The position numbers and the translations under genes were made by a program. Source: Acidobacteriota bacterium (lineage in GTDB: Bacteria > Acidobacteriota > Polarisedimenticolia > J045). From it: DNA of 11,336 nt. Under the pieces are notes generated by a model. The model worked only from the letters and a program-made list of their open reading frames with translations. It ran no database searches and was not told where the DNA came from. The stretch's first letter is position 1, and every line of letters begins with the position of its first letter. Positions 6,572-11,336 of this stretch are shown in pieces. Where the stretch lies: assembly GCA_027001345.1 (NCBI GenBank), contig JALTMS010000539.1:1-11336 (forward strand), given 5' to 3'.

Positions 6572-7000
6572 TCAGCGCGAGATCCGCATCGCGGCCTCGT
6601 TCATCTTGCCGATGATCTTGACCACGTTGACGTTGGCCTCGTAGGAACGAACCGCCGAGAGCATGTCGACAATCTCCTCCACTGGATCCACGTTGGGGTA
6701 CGCCACGTAGCCTTGTTCGTTGGCGTCGGGGTGACCCGGCTCGTAGCGCATCACCGGCGGCCGCGAGTCGGTGATCACTCCCTTGACCCGGACGGCACGC
6801 ACCGAGTTGTCGAGCATCTCTCCGAAGCTCTTGCCCTCGAGGGTTTCGGCGGCGACCACGGGCAGTCGGCGCAGATAGGGTCCCCCTTCGGGAGTCCGCG
6901 TCGTACGCGCGTTGGCCAGGTTGGACGAGATCAGTTCCATCCGCGCCCGCTCCATCTCGAGAGCGCTACGGGCGACCTTGACAGCATCATGCAGAGACAT
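6572..7000 (-). CDS. flgC: Flagellar basal-body rod protein FlgC
   Basis: FlgC is a proximal rod subunit, exported by the flagellar type III system without a cleaved signal. The 142 residues contain the N-terminal helix with the rod/hook family signature (MELISSNLANARTTRTPEGGPYLRR, about 21-45), a short central domain, and the C-terminal FlgC signature GYVAYPNVDPVEEIVDMLSAVRSYEANVNVVKIIGKM, including the NVDPVEEIVDM motif. Length is typical (about 135-145). The ATG at 7000 shares its A with the flgB stop (TGATG), so the two genes overlap by one base, and AGAGGTG lies a few bases upstream. The partner FlgB is directly upstream. Confidence 0.97.
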   Translation of the reverse strand: MSLHDAVKVARSALEMERARMELISSNLANARTTRTPEGGPYLRRLPVVAAETLEGKSFGEMLDNSVRAVRVKGVITDSRPPVMRYEPGHPDANEQGYVAYPNVDPVEEIVDMLSAVRSYEANVNVVKIIGKMNEAAMRISR

Positions 7001-7374
7001 CAGGCACCTCTACCTTCCATGATGGCGAAACGCAGTTGGCGCAGCCGATTGCGCAGGACGTTGGTGGCCACCTCGTAGCGGTGGCGGGTCGCCGCCATCT
7101 CGGCCATCTCACGGTCGATGTTGACGTTGTTCCCGTCGGGCCGGCTGGCGAGTCCCTCCAGTTCCATGGGTCGCAGGTCGAGTCCTTCGCGCCCACCACC
7201 CGGACGGGTGACCTGCTCGACGGCTTCTTGCAACGCCTGGTTGAAGTCCAGGTCCACGGTGCGATAGCCCGGCGTGTCCAGGTTGCCCACGTTGGAGGCC
7301 AGCAGTTGCTGGCGCCGGGTCATCACGTCGAGGGCCCGCTCCATCTGGTCGAAGAAGGGATCAAGGGTCTTCAT
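7000..7374 (-). CDS. flgB: Flagellar basal-body rod protein FlgB
   Basis: FlgB is the other proximal rod subunit and the first gene of the structural operon. The 124-residue product carries the family opening ALDVMTRRQQLLASNVGNLDTPGYRTVDLDF (about 14-44), with the NxxNxDTPGY rod signature, and the C-terminal SRPDGNNVNIDREMAEMAATRHRYEVATNVLRNRL segment, whose DGNNVNIDREM motif is diagnostic. I start it at ATG 7374, giving MKTLDPFFDQM, because AGGTGGAG lies 6 nt upstream. The frame extends 23 codons further to a TTG at 7443, but that TTG lies inside the sigma-54 -12 element and is excluded. The gene sits 54 nt downstream of the predicted sigma-54 transcription start, so its transcription probably depends on the response regulator encoded next to it. 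Confidence 0.96.
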   Translation of the reverse strand: MKTLDPFFDQMERALDVMTRRQQLLASNVGNLDTPGYRTVDLDFNQALQEAVEQVTRPGGGREGLDLRPMELEGLASRPDGNNVNIDREMAEMAATRHRYEVATNVLRNRLRQLRFAIMEGRGA

Positions 7375-7380
7375 GGCTCG

Positions 7381-7388
7381 CTCCACCT
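7381..7388 (-). promoter_or_regulatory. Shine-Dalgarno deciding the flgB start
   Basis: AGGTGGAG (7388 to 7381) ends 6 nt before ATG 7374. It fixes the start of flgB at MKTLDPFF and makes the in-frame upstream extension unnecessary. Confidence 0.65.
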
Positions 7389-7417
7389 CTCTTCCCCGGC
7401 GCCGACACAGCGGCACA

Positions 7418-7507
7418 GCGGGATCCGTCGTTCCATGAAGCAAACCCCGTGCCGCCGCGAAGTCCGCGCCAGACGGGCTTTCCCGGTACTCGAGGCGCGG
7501 GATCCCG
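7418..7507 (-). repeat. Direct repeat GGATCCCGC on both sides of the sigma-54 promoter
   Basis: On the minus strand GGATCCCGC occurs at 7505 to 7497 and again at 7426 to 7418. The first copy is part of a perfect 10-bp palindrome, CGGGATCCCG (7498-7507). Its centre is about 75 bp upstream of the predicted transcription start, and the second copy lies near +2 to +10. Paired palindromic sites around a sigma-54 promoter would suit a dimeric Fis-type activator. However, GGATCC recurs elsewhere in this GC-rich window, so the regulatory reading is weak. Confidence 0.3.
7439..7454 (-). promoter_or_regulatory. Sigma-54 (RpoN) promoter of the flgB operon
   Basis: Read on the minus strand from 7454 to 7439, the sequence is CGGCACG-GGGT-TTGCT. 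The RpoN consensus is TGGCACG-N4-TTGCW, so 11 of the 12 defined positions match, including the essential GG (-24) and GC (-12) pairs at the correct spacing. The predicted transcription start is near 7428, giving a 5' leader of about 54 nt before flgB. It lies in the only sizeable gap between genes upstream of the structural operon, next to a gene for a GAFTGA-containing RpoN activator. Sigma-54 control of middle flagellar genes by FlrC/FleR-type regulators is well established in Vibrio and Pseudomonas; its use here is inferred. Confidence 0.85.
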
Positions 7508-7527
7508 GCAGCCGGAGCGAGAAAGCG

Positions 7528-8870
<1,343 letters not shown>

Positions 8871-8874
<4 letters not shown>

Positions 8875-10040
8875 GCTCGTTGTTCTCCTTGCTGGACCAG
8901 CACTCCCGGCAGGCACAGCCGCAGCAGCGCACCGCCCTCCGGCGCCTGGCCGATTTCCACTCGCCCCCCGTGGGCCGTGGCCACGGCATCGACCACCGCC
9001 AGGCCGAGACCGGTTCCCTCCTCGCGCGTGGAGTAGAAGGCCTCGAGTACCGCTTCCCGAGCCTCGGGGGGAATGCCGGGGCCGCTGTCACCGACCTCGA
9101 AGAGCAGGCCGTCATGGGCAGCACGCAGCTCGAGCCGCACCCGACCGCCCTCTCCCGCCGCGTCGAAGGCATTGCCCAGCAGATTGAGCAGCGCCTGCCT
9201 GAGCCCCTCGCCATCGATCCGGGCCCGCAGAGCTTCGGAGGGCAGGACGCAGGAGAGCGCGATGCCTCGGGCCCGGGCCACAGGCCGCACGAAATCCCGA
9301 ATCTCGCGGCCGAGGGCGCACGGATCCTGGACCGACGTACGAGCCGGACCCCCGCGGACGCTGGAGAGCAGTCGATGCACCGTGCCGGACAGGCGACGAA
9401 CACCGAGCAGGATCTGTTCGGCCAGCTCCCGATCGTCGGGCCGATCATCGAGATCCTCGATCAGCAACGTGGCGCACAACTCGAGGGATCCGAGGGGGTT
9501 ACGCACTTCGTGGGCCACTTCGGCAGCCATGCGCCCGAGGGCTTCGAGTCGCGAGCGACGCCGGGCGCGTTCCTCGAGGCGCAACAGACGGGTGACATCC
9601 TGGACCAGTAGCAGGCGCCCCTGGCCCAGCCCCGCCAGGCGCAACGCGCTTTCCCGCAGATCCCACGCCGGGCCGGATTCGCCCTCAGGGCGGATCAGTG
9701 CGGGAAAGGCTTCGAGCCCACCGATCGCGGGATGCAGGCGACTACCATCGGTCCCCTCCTGCACCGCGCCGGCCCGACGGGCCGCCGCGTTGGCGGCCAT
9801 GATGCGTCCTTCGGGCCCGAGAAGAATCACCCCCGCCTCGATGCTCTCGAGCACCGAGTCGAGCAGCCCCGCCAGACGCTGCTTTTCCTCGAGTGCGGCC
9901 TCGAGCCGCTTTCGGACCTGCTCGAGACGACGACCGAGACTCGTGCACTGGGCCTCGAGCTGGCTCGAAGCCTGCTCCATCCGTACCAGTACCGCCGGCA
10001 GATCCCCCCGAGGCGGCGTCGTGACTCCCGCGCCGCTCAC
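8871..10040 (-). CDS. Soluble PAS-domain sensor histidine kinase, FlrB/FleS (NtrB) type
   Basis: The 389-residue kinase has no hydrophobic segment, so it is predicted to be cytoplasmic. A coiled coil (about 18-58, Leu-Glu rich) leads into a PAS-like domain (about 56-150, with VILLGPEGRIMAANAAARRA). A HisKA domain follows with the phosphorylated His177 in EVAHEVRNPLGSLEL. The HATPase domain has the N-box LLNLLGNAFDAAG (Asn286, Asn290), the G1 box VGDSGPGIPP (Asp318) and the G2 box EGTGLGLAVV. This build matches FlrB/FleS, which phosphorylate FlrC/FleR in a flagellar checkpoint. The start is GTG at 10040, in a GTGA overlap with the TPR gene stop, with GGGAGAA 8 nt upstream. The frame stays open upstream to 10274, but those 78 codons overlie the TPR gene and have no domain character. 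It ends in another GTGA overlap with its likely partner regulator. Confidence 0.93.
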
Positions 10041-11336
10041 GAGCTGGGTTCTCCCGACGGGGGCCGCAAATCGCCCCCGAGACGTGTGAGGAGCTGCTCG
10101 GCGGCGAACAGAGCCGGCATCGGCGGCGGCTCGCCCTCGAGCAACGCCTCGATTCTCTTGCGGGCCGCCTGACGACGACCTTCGCGCATCTCGCAGGCCG
10201 CCAGCCGCACCTCGAGCCACTGCCGCGCGGAAACCAGCGTCAGACCACGGGAAGCGGCGCGGAAATCGAGGCATGCATCTTTCCAGCGGCCCGCCAGGGC
10301 TCGGGCATCGCCCCGGAGCAACGCGGTCTCACCCTGGACCTGGGGCAGCGGCTCGAGCCAGCCTGCCGCTTGAAGACCCTGTCCGCGGGCCCATGCCGCC
10401 CGAGTCGCCAGGGTGCGGCGGTAAGCCCGCTCGGACCCGTCGAGGGCCTTGCCCTGCAGGATCTCTCCGATCACCTCCCAGGCCTGCTCGCGCTCGAGCG
10501 CGTGGAGCCTGAGGGGATCGTCTTTCGCGATGCCGGGTACCTCCTCGAGGGGCTGGGTGCGCGCCAGCCCGCGGCGCGCGGTCTGGCCATGCTGACCGAT
10601 GGCTCGAATCTGCAGCTTGTAGATTTCCCCGGCCTGCTCGTACTCCCCTACCGACTCGCGCAGGGAGGCAGCGGCAAACGTGGCGCGGGCAGAGAGGGCG
10701 GTCGTGCGGTCGAGTTCCCGGGCCAGTTCGAGGAAGAACGCCGCGTCGATGGGGTCTCGCTCAAGCTCGGGCCAGAGCTTGCGCACCAGCCGATCGAAGT
10801 GGTTGCGAGCCATCTCCCGGACGAACGCATCACCGTTGCGTACCAGGCCGACGGTCATCAGAACGGCAGCTCGAACTCCCTGCTCCCTCTCCTCCATGTC
10901 GAGCAGCTTCCTCAGAGCCTTGGCCGCCGGCTCGGGCTCCAGCGCATTGTTGATCACTGCCTGGAAGTCCTTGCGCGCCTGATCTTCCCGACCCAGCGAG
11001 GCGAGCACCTCTCCGCGGGTCAGACGCACTCGCACGGCTTGCATCGGATCGCGCGTCTGCTCGAGAGCCTCGCCGATGAACTTCAGCGCCAGCTCACTCC
11101 GCCCCGAATCCCGAAATGCCCGGGCCGCCAACGAGAGAGCCTCGACGCGCCGTGGGTCGCGAGGAAAGAGGTTGGCGAAATGCAGCATCACCTCGGCCGT
11201 CCGCTCGGGTTCTCCGAGGCGGGCGACGGACTCCGCATAGAGCCACATGATCTCGGGATCGAGCCGCACACGGTCCGGTGCGCGTTTTTCGAGGCGTTCG
11301 AGACAGGATCGCACCCGGGCGGTATCTCCCATCAGG
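10037..11336 (-). CDS. Tetratricopeptide-like helical-repeat protein, 5' end outside the window
   Basis: At least 431 residues are visible. The frame is still open at the right edge, and the first visible ATG (11332) has no Shine-Dalgarno in the four bases before it, so the true start is probably outside. The sequence is almost entirely alpha-helical, with TPR-like pairs such as WLYAESVARLGEPERTAEVMLHFANLFPRDP, EALSLAARAFRDSGRSELALKFIGEAL and LTRGEVLASLGREDQARKDFQAVI in the N-terminal third. The later part is more degenerate (GDARALAGRWKDACLDFRAASRG, CEMREGRRQAARKRIEALL). No enzyme motif is visible, and the visible part shows no signal peptide or membrane helix. It ends in a 4-nt overlap with the kinase gene and is probably co-transcribed and translationally coupled with it. 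A scaffold or sensory-partner role is possible, but the specific function is unknown. Confidence 0.8.
   Translation of the reverse strand, partial: LMGDTARVRSCLERLEKRAPDRVRLDPEIMWLYAESVARLGEPERTAEVMLHFANLFPRDPRRVEALSLAARAFRDSGRSELALKFIGEALEQTRDPMQAVRVRLTRGEVLASLGREDQARKDFQAVINNALEPEPAAKALRKLLDMEEREQGVRAAVLMTVGLVRNGDAFVREMARNHFDRLVRKLWPELERDPIDAAFFLELARELDRTTALSARATFAAASLRESVGEYEQAGEIYKLQIRAIGQHGQTARRGLARTQPLEEVPGIAKDDPLRLHALEREQAWEVIGEILQGKALDGSERAYRRTLATRAAWARGQGLQAAGWLEPLPQVQGETALLRGDARALAGRWKDACLDFRAASRGLTLVSARQWLEVRLAACEMREGRRQAARKRIEALLEGEPPPMPALFAAEQLLTRLGGDLRPPSGEPSS

Noticed and set aside
4629..6644. A 671-codon open frame on the plus strand opposite fliF and fliE.
   Set aside because: Long antisense frames are common in high-GC genes. 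Its translation shows no domain character, and the opposite strand encodes unmistakable FliF and FliE.
8875..8916. A 14-codon upstream extension of the response regulator to GTG 8916.
   Set aside because: It overlaps the end of the kinase. The receiver domain begins right after GTG 8874, which has AAGGAGA at a good distance.
9846..9959. Five CTCGAG palindromes within 114 bp, at 9846, 9888, 9900, 9921 and 9954, far denser than expected by chance.
   Set aside because: Each is an in-frame CTC-GAG codon pair (Leu-Glu) in the coiled coil and PAS entry of the histidine kinase. Protein composition and codon preference explain the cluster.
10041..10274. A 78-codon upstream extension of the histidine kinase frame to an ATG at 10274.
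   Set aside because: It lies entirely over the TPR gene in another frame and reads as Arg/Ala/Gly-rich noise. GTG at 10040 has a Shine-Dalgarno and a GTGA junction.

Overview
The window is a high-GC (roughly two thirds G+C by eye) bacterial segment in which every supportable gene lies on the minus strand, so it reads from right to left. It is a flagellar basal-body and export locus with its regulators, followed by the start of a class II fumarase gene. The gene order, the sigma-54/NtrC-type regulation and a MotE-like gene after fliJ suggest a Gram-negative flagellate of the Desulfobacterota, Acidobacteriota or a related lineage rather than an enterobacterium. No marker gene fixes the taxon.

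Regulatory module (11336 down to 7528). A 5'-truncated TPR-type helical-repeat protein is followed, through 4-nt GTGA overlaps, by a soluble PAS histidine kinase (FlrB/FleS/NtrB type) and then by a complete sigma-54-activating response regulator (REC, AAA+ with GAFTGA, Fis-type HTH; FlrC/FleR type).

Control region (7375-7527). Between the regulator and flgB lies a near-consensus sigma-54 promoter, CGGCACG-N4-TTGCT, at 7454 to 7439. It is flanked by two copies of GGATCCCGC. The module therefore probably drives the structural operon next to it.

Structural operon (7374 down to 554): flgB, flgC, fliE, fliF, fliG, fliH, fliI, fliJ and a membrane-anchored coiled-coil MotE-like protein. Together these encode proximal rod proteins, the rod-MS-ring junction protein, the MS ring, a C-ring rotor protein, the export ATPase complex and a stator-associated candidate. 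The genes are packed with short gaps or overlaps. Five junctions in the window are 4-nt NTGA overlaps, and several start codons are GTG or TTG behind strong Shine-Dalgarno sequences.

Left end (553 down to 1). A 240-nt non-coding gap holds a 7-bp inverted repeat just after the operon stop. The N-terminal 104 codons of fumC follow on the same strand and run off the window.

The locus is mostly conventional. The points worth a second look are the adjacency of regulator and target promoter, the TPR gene coupled to a soluble kinase, the altered FliM-binding motif of FliG, the MotE-like last gene and the fumC neighbour. I saw no CRISPR array, tRNA, rRNA, insertion sequence or defence system.
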